From: Bradyrhizobium liaoningense
GTDB taxonomy: Bacteria > Pseudomonadota > Alphaproteobacteria > Rhizobiales > Xanthobacteraceae
Direction: 5' to 3'
DNA: 64,000 bases
NCBI RefSeq assembly: GCF_018130825.1
Contig: NZ_JAFCJS010000001.1
Coordinates: forward strand, 372,001 to 436,000
The notes below the pieces were generated by a model. It had not been told where the DNA came from, made no database searches, and saw only the letters and a program-made list of their open reading frames with translations. The position numbers and the translations under genes were made by a program. This document shows, one piece after another, positions 41,253-51,168 of this stretch; position 1 is the stretch's first letter, and every line of letters begins with the position of its first letter.

Positions 41253-42392
41253 ATGAGCGACGGCAAGACCGGACTGCAACTGCGTTCGCTGATCAAGAAG
41301 AGCGGTGAGCTCGAGATCTCGCTGATCGACGTGCCGACCCCCGAGCCTGCGGACGACGAAGTCGTCGTCCGCGTCGAGGCGGCGCCGATCAACCCGTCCG
41401 ACCTCGGCCTGCTCGTCGGCGCCGCCGACATGAGCACGGCCAGGGCCTCGGGCACGAAGCAGGCGCCGGTCATCACCGCAACTGTCCCGCAAGGCGCGAT
41501 GCGCGCGATGGGGGCGCGCCTCGACCAGTCCCTGCCGGTCGGCAATGAAGGTGCCGGCGTCGTCATCAAGACGGGCTCGTCGGACGCTGCGAAGGCCCTG
41601 ATGGGCAAGACGGTCGCGATGATCGGCGGCGCCATGTATTCGCAGTACCGGACGATGAAGGTCAGGGATTGCCAGCCGCTGCCCGAGGGCACCACGGCGG
41701 CGGAGGGCGCGTCCTGGTTCGTCAATCCGCTCACTGCGCTTGGCATGACCGAGACCATGCGGCGCGAGGGCCACAAGGCCCTGGTGCATACCGCGGCGGC
41801 TTCCAATCTCGGCCAGATGCTGAACAAGATCTGCCTCGCCGACGGCATTCCGCTGGTCAACATCGTGCGCAGCAAGGAGCAGGCGGAGATCCTGAAGAAG
41901 ATCGGCGCCAAGTATGTTGTCGATTCCAGCGTGCCTAGCTTTCTCGACGATCTTACGGCCGCGCTGGTCGAGACCGGCGCCACCATCGCCTTCGACGCCA
42001 TCGGTGGCGGCAAGCTTGCCGGCGACATCCTCAACTGCATGGAAGTCGCGATCAACAAGACCGCCAAGGAATACAGCCGCTACGGCTCCAGCGTGCACAA
42101 GCAGGTCTATGTCTACGGCGCGCTCGACATCCGTCCGATCGAGCTGCCGCGCGGCTTCGGCATGGCCTGGGGCGTCGGCGGCTGGCTCTTGACCCCGTTC
42201 CTCCAGAAGATCGGTCCGGCCGATATCGGACGGCTGCGCCAGCGCGTCGTGAACGAACTGAAGACCACCTTCGTCAGCCATTACACCAAGGTGGTGTCGC
42301 TTCCCGAGGCGCTCGATCCCGCCAACATCGCGGCCTACGCCAAACGGGCCACCGGCGAAAAATTCCTCATCAACCCAAATAAATTATCGTGA
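41253..42392 (+). CDS. MDR-family (zinc-binding-like) NAD(P)H oxidoreductase
   Basis: 379-aa medium-chain dehydrogenase/reductase. The GroES-like start has VEAAPINPSDLGLLVG, the hallmark of quinone oxidoreductase-like MDRs, and VGNEGAGVV. The Rossmann part has ALVHTAAASNLGQML and KIGAKYVVDSS. The catalytic-zinc Cys and His of alcohol dehydrogenases are not evident, so it is probably a zinc-free enoyl/quinone reductase. A strong AGGGGAGGA precedes the ATG. It may be cotranscribed with eno. Substrate unknown. Confidence 0.85.
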   Translation: MSDGKTGLQLRSLIKKSGELEISLIDVPTPEPADDEVVVRVEAAPINPSDLGLLVGAADMSTARASGTKQAPVITATVPQGAMRAMGARLDQSLPVGNEGAGVVIKTGSSDAAKALMGKTVAMIGGAMYSQYRTMKVRDCQPLPEGTTAAEGASWFVNPLTALGMTETMRREGHKALVHTAAASNLGQMLNKICLADGIPLVNIVRSKEQAEILKKIGAKYVVDSSVPSFLDDLTAALVETGATIAFDAIGGGKLAGDILNCMEVAINKTAKEYSRYGSSVHKQVYVYGALDIRPIELPRGFGMAWGVGGWLLTPFLQKIGPADIGRLRQRVVNELKTTFVSHYTKVVSLPEALDPANIAAYAKRATGEKFLINPNKLS

Positions 42393-42508
42393 TGCGCGAC
42401 GGCGGATCACCGAAAGAAGGTCTTGCCTTCTGAGCGAAGCGGGGGATTATTCCCGCCGCCGTTGAAAGCGGAAAAACCGCAAAGGCGCTCAGAAGGGGAC
42501 TTCATTCC

Positions 42509-43507
42509 ATGGCTGATCTCAATCGTCGTCACCTGCTCGCAGGCGTCGCCGCCGTCGGCGCGGCTGTCGCCACCGGACTTCGCCCGACCGTTGCCAATGC
42601 CTCATTGCCGCAAGCCGGGACCCAGGCGCCGGGCTTCTATCGCTACAAGGTCGGCAGCTACGAGTGCACCTCGATCAACGACGGCGCGCGCACCTTTCCG
42701 ATGCCCGACAAGTTCGTCGTCAATGTGCCGAAGGAGGAAGCTGCGGCCGCCGGCGAAGCCGCCTACATGCCCAAGGGTATGGTCACGGTGCCGTTCAATC
42801 CGCAGCTCATCAACACCGGCTCCAAGCTCGTGCTGATCGATACCGGCAACGGCGTCGCCAATCTCGAGCCGAGCAAGGGCGCCGTCGGCCGCACCCTGCA
42901 AAACCTTGCCGCCGCTGGCGTCGACCCGAAGAACATCGACGTCGTGCTGCTGTCGCATCTGCATCCCGACCACACCAACGGCATCCGTCTCGCCGACGGC
43001 GCGCTCGCGTTCCCGAACGCCGAGATCATGGTGCCGGGCAAGGACTGGGAGTTCTGGACCAGCGAGGACAATGCCGCCAAGGCCGAGTCCAATCCGATGA
43101 TGAAGAACTACTTCGCCAACGTGAAGAAGACCTTCGCCGGGCTCGAGTCCAAGGTCACCAAGTACGGGTGGGGCAAGGAGGTCGCGCCCGGCATCACCTC
43201 GATCGCGACGCCGGGCCATACGCCGGGCCACACCTCGTTCGCGGTCGCCTCGGGCGATGCGAAGGTGCTGATCCAGTCCGACGTCACCAACATTCCGGAA
43301 TTCTTCCTGCGCAACCCGGACTGGCACGTCATGTTCGACACCGACGCTGCGATGGCGCAGGCGACGCGCCACAAGTTCTACGACATGGCGGTGGCGGAGA
43401 AGGCCAAGGTGATCGGCTTCCACTTCACCTTCCCCTCGGTCGGCCACGTCGAGAAGGACGGCGCCAAGTATCGCCTGATCCCGTCGGCGTGGAATCCGAC
43501 GATCTGA
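42509..43507 (+). CDS. Exported MBL-fold metallo-hydrolase
   Basis: 332-aa metallo-beta-lactamase-fold enzyme. MADLNRRHLLAGVAAVGAAVATG is a twin-arginine-like signal with cleavage near ANA at residue 31. The metal site is H150-x-H152-x-D154-H155 in LLSHLHPDHTNG, then GHTPGHTSF supplies the next His and QSDVTN the bridging Asp. The final FHFTFPSVGHVEKDG gives a late His. It resembles quorum-quenching or generic secreted hydrolases; the substrate is unknown. A strong terminator follows at 43534. Confidence 0.88.
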   Translation: MADLNRRHLLAGVAAVGAAVATGLRPTVANASLPQAGTQAPGFYRYKVGSYECTSINDGARTFPMPDKFVVNVPKEEAAAAGEAAYMPKGMVTVPFNPQLINTGSKLVLIDTGNGVANLEPSKGAVGRTLQNLAAAGVDPKNIDVVLLSHLHPDHTNGIRLADGALAFPNAEIMVPGKDWEFWTSEDNAAKAESNPMMKNYFANVKKTFAGLESKVTKYGWGKEVAPGITSIATPGHTPGHTSFAVASGDAKVLIQSDVTNIPEFFLRNPDWHVMFDTDAAMAQATRHKFYDMAVAEKAKVIGFHFTFPSVGHVEKDGAKYRLIPSAWNPTI

Positions 43508-43533
43508 TCGGGTTTTGCAGATTTGCACGAAAG

Positions 43534-43567
43534 ATCAGGCCGCCGTTCGGCGGCCTGATTGTTTTGA
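43534..43567 (+). terminator. Rho-independent terminator after the MBL gene
   Basis: Perfect 11-bp stem ATCAGGCCGCC / GGCGGCCTGAT around a GTTC loop, followed by TGTTTTGA. It lies 26 bp after the MBL stop. Confidence 0.88.
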
Positions 43568-43703
43568 TTGTAGCCGGGCTTCAACATCTGCTTTCACGAA
43601 ACGCAGCGTTTCCAAATCGGACCGGTTCATGCACTTGCATCCATCGATCCGGATCGCTTAAGTGCCGCGCGGCACTTCCCCCTCAAGGTTTCAAGGACAA
43701 TCC

Positions 43704-44255
43704 ATGGCCTACAACATCGTCGTTCTCGCCGGCAGCCTGCGCAAGGACAGCTTTTCGCTGAAGATCGCCAATGCGCTCGCCAAGCTCGCGCCTAGCTCGC
43801 TCAAGCTTGAGGTTATCACGCCGGCGGGCATCTCCTTCTTCAATCAGGACCTCGAGGCCGCACCGCCCGCCGACTGGCTGGCGTTCCGCGACAAGCTGCA
43901 GAAGTCCGACGGCGTGATCTTCGTCACCCCCGAATACAACCGCGCCATTCCGGGCGCCCTGAAGAACGCCATCGACGTCGCCTCGCGGCCCTACGGCAAG
44001 AGCTCGTTCAACGGCAAGCCGGTCGGCATCATCTCGAACTCGCCGGGCCCGCTCGGCGGCGTCAGCGCCGCCAAGACGCTGCAGAACATCCTGCCCGGCA
44101 TTGCCGGCCCGATCATGCAGCAGCCCGAGACCTACCTGAACGCCGTCGGCGATGCCTTCGATGCGGAGGGCAACCTCGCCAAGGACTCGCTCAAGGGTGT
44201 GCTGCAGGCCTACATCGATGCCTTCGCCGCCCACGTGGCGAAGCATCACGGCTGA
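43704..44255 (+). CDS. NADPH-dependent FMN reductase
   Basis: 183-aa flavodoxin-fold reductase of the YieF/ChrR-AzoR1 group. The FMN phosphate loop is GSLRKDSFSLKIA, TPEYNRAIPGALKNAID is the family's central signature, and SNSPGPLGGVSA completes the flavin site. Such enzymes reduce quinones, azo dyes or chromate with FMN. AAGGACAATCC precedes the ATG at 43704. It is a single gene between a terminator and a palindromic repeat. Confidence 0.93.
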   Translation: MAYNIVVLAGSLRKDSFSLKIANALAKLAPSSLKLEVITPAGISFFNQDLEAAPPADWLAFRDKLQKSDGVIFVTPEYNRAIPGALKNAIDVASRPYGKSSFNGKPVGIISNSPGPLGGVSAAKTLQNILPGIAGPIMQQPETYLNAVGDAFDAEGNLAKDSLKGVLQAYIDAFAAHVAKHHG

Positions 44256-44267
44256 GCAAGCGCTCTC

Positions 44268-44296
44268 GTCATGGCCGGGCTTGACCCGGCCATGAC
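44268..44296. repeat. Dispersed palindromic repeat / hairpin
   Basis: GTCATGGCCGGG-CTTGA-CCCGGCCATGAC, a perfect 12-bp stem with a 5-base loop, 12 bp after the FMN reductase stop. There is no T-run. Very similar sequences are frequent between Bradyrhizobium genes as I remember them, so this is probably a mobile-type repeat that may also stabilise the mRNA end. Confidence 0.72.
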
Positions 44297-44359
44297 TACG
44301 ACACGGGTAGGGTCGGGCGCGTTAGCGCTCCCTTAACCAAGCTGCCCCATCTTCCCGGG

Positions 44360-44677
44360 ATGGTCTCCCGCGCGCGCCTGAAATCGATCCTGACCGGTCT
44401 TGCCCTCTATGCGATGGCGGTCGCCATCGTCGGCTATTTCGGCGTCAACGCCTATACCGGCAAATACGGCCTCAACGCGCGCCAGGAGCTCGATCAGGAG
44501 ATCATCGCGCTGACGAGCGAGCTGGCGCAGCTCAAGCGCGAGCGTGCCAGAAGCGAGCAGCGCGTCTCGCTGCTGCGCACCTCGAGGATCGATCCCGACA
44601 TGCTGGACGAGCGGGCGCGGTTCCAGCTCGACTACGTCAATCCGCATGACCTCGTTCGGATGATCCCGCAGAAGTAG
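44360..44677 (+). CDS. FtsB/DivIC-family septum formation initiator
   Basis: 105-aa bitopic division protein. A short basic N-terminus precedes one membrane helix (LTGLALYAMAVAIVGYFGVNAY) and a coiled coil of about 45 residues (ELDQEIIALTSELAQLKRERARSEQRVSLLR). The tail RIDPDMLDERARFQLDYVNPHDLV is the conserved DivIC/FtsB ending that contacts FtsL and FtsQ. Position between eno and pdhA is conserved in Rhizobiales. Confidence 0.9.
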   Translation: MVSRARLKSILTGLALYAMAVAIVGYFGVNAYTGKYGLNARQELDQEIIALTSELAQLKRERARSEQRVSLLRTSRIDPDMLDERARFQLDYVNPHDLVRMIPQK

Positions 44678-44863
44678 CGCTTTCCGCGCGTTTCGAAACC
44701 GGCATCGAAATCACTCGAAGGTCGCAAGCGACGGCCGCTTTGCCGCCTTGACGGGGCTGCGCCGGCGGGGGCATGGCTTGTGCGGCGCGCTGCCCCCAAA
44801 ATTGACGAAGATCAATCCGGCCGCGACGTCACGTCTTAAGAATGCCACCCGGAGGAAACGGTG

Positions 44864-45835
44864 ATGAATGGGCAAGCCCCCCAGCATCACGCGGCCCGTG
44901 TCGAGGCCGCCATTGCATCAGGCCAGGCGGCTCGTTCCGCGCTCGTGGCCTCCTGGCGTCGTTCCTCCCGATTGCATCATCTCGACCCGTCCGGCCGCGG
45001 CCTGCCGAAGCGGCTGACGGAGGTGGAACTCCGCGCGGCGCGCGAGCGCATCGCGCCGCTGCTGGCCGCTGCCCAAGGCGCCATGGACCGGCTCTATCAG
45101 GCGGTGGGCGCGGCCGGTTGCTGCGTGCTGCTCGCCGACGGCGAGGGGGTGCCGGTCGACCGTCGCGGCACGACCGCGGACGATGCGACGTTCCAGTCCT
45201 GGGGCCTTTGGACCGGCGCGCTCTGGAGCGAGGAGTACGAGGGCACCAACGGCATCGGCACCTGCGTCGTCGAGCAGCGGCCGCTGACGATCGATCGCGA
45301 CCAGCATTTCTTCACCCGCAACACGCTCCTGAGTTGCACCGCGGTTCCGATCTACGACCACGAGGCGGCCTTTGCCGGTGTGCTCGACGTCTCCTCCTGC
45401 CGCGCCGACCGGACCGACGCGTTTTCCAGCCTGATCGCGCTGGCGGCGGGCGAGGCGGCCAAACGCATCGAGGCCGACCTGTTCCGCCGTGCCTTCGCCC
45501 ATGCCCGCATCGTGCTGACGCCGGCCGCGGACGGCCAGTGCGGCGGCCTCGTCGCGGTCGATGCCGACGATCTCGTGATCGGCGCGACCCGCTCCGCCCG
45601 GGTCGGACTTGGCATTGGGCTTGGGATCGCGCCCGGCCGCCCGTTGCGGCCGGTGCCCGCGGCCGATCTGCTCGGCGGCGATGTCGCACATGACCACCTT
45701 GCCGGCGGTCAGCGCGCGGTGCTGCAGCGGGCGCTGCTCCGCGCGGGCGGCAATGTCTCCGCCGCCGCCAAGGCCCTCGGCGTCAGCCGCGCCACGCTGC
45801 ACCGGAAGCTCAAGCGGTTCGAGCTGAATCACTGA
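44864..45835 (+). CDS. AcoR-like GAF/Fis-type regulator without AAA+ domain
   Basis: 323 aa. The N-terminal part matches AcoR-type activators: SWRRSSRLHHLDPSGRG, then a GAF domain with WTGALWSEEYEGTNGIGTCVVEQRPLTI in two pieces and CTAVPIYDHEAAFAGVLDVS. The sigma-54-contacting AAA+ domain (no GAFTGA, no Walker A) is missing. After a linker comes a Fis-type helix-turn-helix (ALLRAGGNVSAAAKALGVSRATLHRKLKRF). It should therefore act with a sigma-70-type polymerase. GGAGG lies 8 bases before the ATG. It is oriented towards the aldehyde dehydrogenase gene, which has two candidate operators. Confidence 0.9.
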   Translation: MNGQAPQHHAARVEAAIASGQAARSALVASWRRSSRLHHLDPSGRGLPKRLTEVELRAARERIAPLLAAAQGAMDRLYQAVGAAGCCVLLADGEGVPVDRRGTTADDATFQSWGLWTGALWSEEYEGTNGIGTCVVEQRPLTIDRDQHFFTRNTLLSCTAVPIYDHEAAFAGVLDVSSCRADRTDAFSSLIALAAGEAAKRIEADLFRRAFAHARIVLTPAADGQCGGLVAVDADDLVIGATRSARVGLGIGLGIAPGRPLRPVPAADLLGGDVAHDHLAGGQRAVLQRALLRAGGNVSAAAKALGVSRATLHRKLKRFELNH

Positions 45836-45979
45836 GCTCTATCCCTGATGGTGAGGAGACCGCGACGCGGTCGTCTCGAACCATGCAAGCCCCCACTGCA
45901 TCTGCAGCCATCCTTCAAGACGCGCGCAAGGGCGCGCTCCTCAGCGATGAGGAATGAGCACGCTGGTGCAGCCATATGA

Positions 45980-45999
45980 CTGTCGCAGAACTGCGACAG
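45980..45999. promoter_or_regulatory. Candidate operator 1 of the aldehyde dehydrogenase gene
   Basis: CTGTCGCAG-AA-CTGCGACAG, a perfect dyad with 9-bp arms. Its core is GTCGC-N6-GCGAC. It sits in the gap between the AcoR-like gene and the dehydrogenase, 83 bp from a second copy. The adjacent Fis-type regulator is the obvious candidate to bind it. Confidence 0.65.
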
Positions 46000-46064
46000 G
46001 TCCGCTCCGCCATCGCTCGCCCCCGGGCTGACAGAAAACGCCTCCCGCATCATCGTCTGCGCAA

Positions 46065-46080
46065 GTCGCGAACACGCGAC
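46065..46080. promoter_or_regulatory. Candidate operator 2 of the aldehyde dehydrogenase gene
   Basis: GTCGCG-AACA-CGCGAC has the same GTCGC-N6-GCGAC core as operator 1. It ends 34 bp before the dehydrogenase ATG. Centre-to-centre distance to operator 1 is 83 bp, close to eight helical turns. Confidence 0.6.
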
Positions 46081-46113
46081 GACAAGCGCAAACAGCAACA
46101 TCGGGAGTGATCA

Positions 46114-47631
46114 ATGAACAAGGTGGAATTCCTGGGCGTCACCCAGCATCCCTTCGCCGAACGCTATGACAATTTCATCGGCGGCAAGTTCGTCCCGCCG
46201 GCTGCCGGCAAGTATTTCGACAATGCCTCGCCGGTGAACGGCCAGATCGTCTGCAAGATCGCGCGCTCCGACGCGCAGGACGTCGAGGCCGCCCTCGACG
46301 CTGCGCATGCCGCCAAGGGCGCCTGGGGCCGCGCCAGCGTCGCCGAGCGCGCCGCGATCCTGAACAAGATCGCCGACCGCATGGAAGAGAACCTCGAGCG
46401 CCTCGCGGTCGCCGAGACCTGGGACAACGGCAAGCCGATCCGCGAGACGCGTGCCGCCGACCTGCCGCTCGCGATCGATCATTTCCGCTATTTCGCCGGC
46501 GTGGTGCGCGCCCAGGAAGGCTCGATCGGCGAGATCGACCACGACACCATCGCCTATCATTTCCACGAGCCGCTCGGCGTGGTCGGCCAGATCATTCCCT
46601 GGAACTTCCCGCTGCTGATGGCCTGCTGGAAGCTTGCGCCTGCGCTGGCCGCCGGCAATTGCGTGGTGCTCAAGCCCGCCGAGCAGACCCCGGCCTCGAT
46701 CATGGTCTGGGCCGAGATCATCGCCGACCTGCTGCCCGCAGGCGTGCTCAACATCGTCAACGGTTTTGGCCTCGAGGCGGGCAAGCCGCTGGCGTCCAGC
46801 CCGCGCATCGCCAAGATCGCCTTCACCGGCGAGACCTCGACGGGCCGGCTGATCATGCAATATGCCAGCCAGAACCTCATCCCGGTTACGCTCGAGCTCG
46901 GCGGCAAGTCGCCCAACATCTTCTTCAAGGACGTCACCGCCGAGGACGACGACTTCTTCGACAAGGCGATCGAGGGCTTCGTCATGTTCGCGCTGAACCA
47001 GGGCGAGGTTTGCACCTGTCCGAGCCGGGCGCTGGTCCACGCCGACATCTACGACCGCTTCATGGAGCGGGCGCTGAAGCGCGTCGCCGCGATCAAGCAG
47101 GGCGACCCGCGCGTGGCCGACACCATGATCGGCGCGCAGGCCTCGAGCGAGCAGCTCGCAAAGATCCTCTCCTATATCGACATCGGCAAGCAGGAGGGGG
47201 CCAAGGTGCTGGCCGGCGGCGGTCGTGCCGAGCTCGGCGGCGACCTCGCCAGCGGCTTCTACGTCCAGCCGACGGTGTTCGAGGGCCACAACAAGATGCG
47301 CATCTTCCAGGAGGAGATCTTCGGCCCGGTCGTCTCGGTCACGACCTTCAAGACCGATGACGAGGCGCTCGCGATCGCCAACGACACGCTCTATGGCCTC
47401 GGGGCCGGCGTCTGGAGCCGCGATGCCAACCGCTGCTACCGCTTCGGCCGGGCCATCCAGGCCGGCCGGGTCTGGACCAATTGCTACCATGCCTATCCCG
47501 CGCATGCGGCCTTCGGCGGCTACAAGCAGTCGGGCGTCGGTCGCGAGACCCACAAGATGATGCTCGATCACTACCAGCAGACCAAGAATCTCCTGGTCAG
47601 CTACAGCCCGAAGAAGCTCGGGTTCTTCTGA
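46114..47631 (+). CDS. Aldehyde dehydrogenase (acetaldehyde type, AcoD/ExaC-like)
   Basis: 505-aa NAD-dependent dehydrogenase oxidising acetaldehyde or a similar aldehyde to the acid. [22 protein letters not shown], the cofactor-binding [11 protein letters not shown], general-base Glu in [12 protein letters not shown] and the nucleophile region [13 protein letters not shown] (Cys near residue 300) are intact. The ending [22 protein letters not shown] is the AcoD/ExaC group's. GGGAG precedes the ATG. The small DUF779 gene that often follows this family is missing; pdhA comes next. Control by the upstream AcoR-like regulator is likely. Confidence 0.93.
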   Translation: MNKVEFLGVTQHPFAERYDNFIGGKFVPPAAGKYFDNASPVNGQIVCKIARSDAQDVEAALDAAHAAKGAWGRASVAERAAILNKIADRMEENLERLAVAETWDNGKPIRETRAADLPLAIDHFRYFAGVVRAQEGSIGEIDHDTIAYHFHEPLGVVGQIIPWNFPLLMACWKLAPALAAGNCVVLKPAEQTPASIMVWAEIIADLLPAGVLNIVNGFGLEAGKPLASSPRIAKIAFTGETSTGRLIMQYASQNLIPVTLELGGKSPNIFFKDVTAEDDDFFDKAIEGFVMFALNQGEVCTCPSRALVHADIYDRFMERALKRVAAIKQGDPRVADTMIGAQASSEQLAKILSYIDIGKQEGAKVLAGGGRAELGGDLASGFYVQPTVFEGHNKMRIFQEEIFGPVVSVTTFKTDDEALAIANDTLYGLGAGVWSRDANRCYRFGRAIQAGRVWTNCYHAYPAHAAFGGYKQSGVGRETHKMMLDHYQQTKNLLVSYSPKKLGFF

Positions 47632-47655
47632 TCGGCAAGATCTGATCGGAGGAGA

Positions 47656-47680
47656 GGGCGGCGCCGTTTCGGCGTCGCCC
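47656..47680 (+). terminator. Hairpin after the aldehyde dehydrogenase gene
   Basis: GGGCGGCGCCG-TTT-CGGCGTCGCCC, 11-bp arms with one mismatch, 25 bp after the stop. It lacks a T-run, so termination is likely but not certain. The rest of the 279-bp gap to pdhA holds no gene and no promoter box I can defend. Confidence 0.5.
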
Positions 47681-47910
47681 GTTCCAAATGTCGGGACTTG
47701 GTTGACCCCGAGTTTCTTGACGCGGCCACGAATCTGCGCGTGCTGTCCCCGGGCAGAGATTTGTTGCCCGATCGGCGCCAAACATTTTGCAATATTACGA
47801 TCACGTTGCAGTGCGGCATAATGAAAGTCGTGCCATGCCGCCGCGGTGCTTTCCAAGGGCGTTTGACTTGGGTTAGAGAGGGCGAAAGTTTTCTCTGACC
47901 CGGAATTCCC

Positions 47911-48933
47911 ATGGCCGCACCCAAGAAAGCCGCCGCAGGCGCTGCACAGGACAAAACCGACGGCGGTTCGCCCCCGGAATTCACGAGGGAGCAGGAGCTC
48001 AAGGCGCTCCGCGAGATGCTCCTGATCCGGCGGTTCGAGGAAAAAGCCGGCCAGCTCTACGGCATGGGCGCCATCGGCGGCTTCTGTCATCTCTACATCG
48101 GCCAGGAGGCCGTGGTGGTCGGCATGCAGATGGCCCTGAAAGAGGGCGATCAGGTCATCACCGGCTATCGCGACCACGGTCACATGCTTGCGACCGGCAT
48201 GGATGCCAACGGCGTCATGGCCGAGCTCACGGGACGCCGCGGCGGCTATTCCAAGGGCAAGGGCGGCTCCATGCACATGTTCAGCAAGGAGAAGCACTTC
48301 TACGGCGGCCACGGCATCGTCGGCGCGCAGGTTTCGCTTGGCACGGGTCTCGCCTTCGCCAACCACTATCGCGGCAACGGCAATGTCAGCGTCACCTATT
48401 TCGGCGACGGTGCGGCCAACCAGGGCCAGGTCTATGAGAGCTTCAACATGGCGGAGCTCTGGAAGCTGCCGGTGATCTACGTCATCGAGAACAACCGCTA
48501 CGCCATGGGCACCGCGGTCTCGCGCGCCTCCGCCCAGCAGGATTTCTCCAAGCGCGGCGTGTCCTTCAATATCCCCGGCAAGCAGGTCGACGGCATGGAC
48601 GTCCGCGCCGTCAAGGCCGCGGGCGAGGAGGCGGCGGCCTGGTGCCGCGCCGGCAAGGGCCCCTTCATCCTGGAGATGCAGACCTACCGCTATCGCGGCC
48701 ACTCGATGTCCGACCCTGCAAAATATCGCACCCGCGAGGAGGTCGAGAAGGTCCGCCACGACCAGGATCCGATCGAGCAGGTGCGCAATCGCCTGCTGGC
48801 GGCCAAGGTGAGCGAGGCCGATCTGAAGGCGATCGACGCCGAGGTGCGCGACATCGTCAATGCGTCCGCCGACTTTGCCCAGCATGATCCCGAGCCGGAT
48901 GCCGCCGAGCTCTGGACCGACGTTTACCGCTGA
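47911..48933 (+). CDS. pdhA: Pyruvate dehydrogenase E1 component, alpha subunit
   Basis: 340-aa thiamin-diphosphate enzyme subunit that decarboxylates pyruvate in the PDH complex. After an Ala/Lys-rich leader come [33 protein letters not shown] and [11 protein letters not shown]. The ThDP motif is [13 protein letters not shown]...NN (ENNRYAMGT), and the regulatory-loop region is [15 protein letters not shown]. First gene of the pdhA-pdhB-DUF5076-deaminase-pdhC-lpd run; pdhB starts 29 bp later. Confidence 0.97.
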   Translation: MAAPKKAAAGAAQDKTDGGSPPEFTREQELKALREMLLIRRFEEKAGQLYGMGAIGGFCHLYIGQEAVVVGMQMALKEGDQVITGYRDHGHMLATGMDANGVMAELTGRRGGYSKGKGGSMHMFSKEKHFYGGHGIVGAQVSLGTGLAFANHYRGNGNVSVTYFGDGAANQGQVYESFNMAELWKLPVIYVIENNRYAMGTAVSRASAQQDFSKRGVSFNIPGKQVDGMDVRAVKAAGEEAAAWCRAGKGPFILEMQTYRYRGHSMSDPAKYRTREEVEKVRHDQDPIEQVRNRLLAAKVSEADLKAIDAEVRDIVNASADFAQHDPEPDAAELWTDVYR

Positions 48934-48962
48934 ACGCGCGCAAGCTTTCTTTTGGAGTCGAT

Positions 48963-50345
<1,383 letters not shown>

Positions 50346-50348
50346 ACC

Positions 50349-50651
50349 ATGGCGGGCCCGAAGGAGCAGCCACTACCGCCCGACGTCATGACCCGCGACG
50401 ACGCGGTCGAGATCCTGCGCGTGTTCGTGCTGGACGGCGGGCTGTCGATGGCGTTCCAGCGTGCCTTCGAGGAGCCCGACATGTGGGGCCTGCTGCTCGT
50501 CGATCTCGCCCGCCACGCCGCGCGCGCCTATGCGCGCGAGAGCGAATATACCGAGGAGGACGCGCTGAACCGGATCCTCGACATGTTCCAGGCCGAGATC
50601 GAGCGTCCCACGGACACCGGCACCACGACGCCGCGCGGGAAGGGGCACTGA
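50349..50651 (+). CDS. DUF5076 protein in the pdh operon
   Basis: 100-aa soluble protein of the DUF5076 type: DDAVEILRVFVLDGGLSMAFQRAFEEPDMWGLLLVDLARHAARAY in two consecutive helices, then an acidic helix and a Thr/Gly tail. The ATG at 50349 is 3 bp after the pdhB stop, and the next gene starts 2 bp after its own stop. I recall it between pdhB and pdhC in Bradyrhizobium. Function unknown; a PDH-associated role is inferred only from position. Confidence 0.85.
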   Translation: MAGPKEQPLPPDVMTRDDAVEILRVFVLDGGLSMAFQRAFEEPDMWGLLLVDLARHAARAYARESEYTEEDALNRILDMFQAEIERPTDTGTTTPRGKGH

Positions 50652-50653
50652 AA

Positions 50654-51106
50654 GTGGCGATCGAATCCTATCACTTCGACTTCATGCTGGAGGCGATCCG
50701 CGAGGCGGAAGCCTCGATCGCGCAGGGCGGCCTGCCGATCGGCGCGGTGCTGACGCGCGACAACAAGATCATTGCCCGCGGCCACAACAACCGCGTCCAA
50801 GAAAACAATCCGATCCTTCATGGCGAGATGAGCTGCCTGCGCGAGGCTGGCGCGATCTCGTTCCACGATACCGTCATGTACACGACGTTGTCGCCATGCT
50901 CGATGTGCGCGGGCGCGCTCGGGCTGTTCAAGGTGAAGCTGGTGGTGATCGGGGAATCCGTCACCTTCGAGGGATCCAAGGACATTCTCGACAAGTTCGG
51001 CATCCCCTGGATCGATCTTGCCGACGACCGCTCCATCACCATGATGAAGAATTGGCGTTCCATCCCTGCCAATGAGCGCCTGTGGCAGGGCGACATCGGC
51101 AACTAA
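50654..51106 (+). CDS. Cytosine/nucleoside deaminase, yeast Fcy1-like
   Basis: 150-aa zinc deaminase. The zinc site is His56-x-Glu58 in ILHGEMSCL and Cys82-x2-Cys85 in TLSPCSMCAGAL. QGGLPIGAVL, YTTLSPC, VVIGESVTF and the ending WQGDIG follow yeast cytosine deaminase Fcy1 more closely than tRNA adenosine deaminases or bacterial CodA, which is a different fold. The start is probably GTG at 50654 after AAGGGG. It lies between DUF5076 and pdhC with 62 bp before pdhC. Guanine or other base deaminases are alternatives. Confidence 0.85.
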   Translation: MAIESYHFDFMLEAIREAEASIAQGGLPIGAVLTRDNKIIARGHNNRVQENNPILHGEMSCLREAGAISFHDTVMYTTLSPCSMCAGALGLFKVKLVVIGESVTFEGSKDILDKFGIPWIDLADDRSITMMKNWRSIPANERLWQGDIGN

Positions 51107-51168
51107 ACCTGGTCTGTTCGTCTCCGCTGTCGGGGACGACGTTTTGCAAAGTTCTTCTTGAGGTCAGC

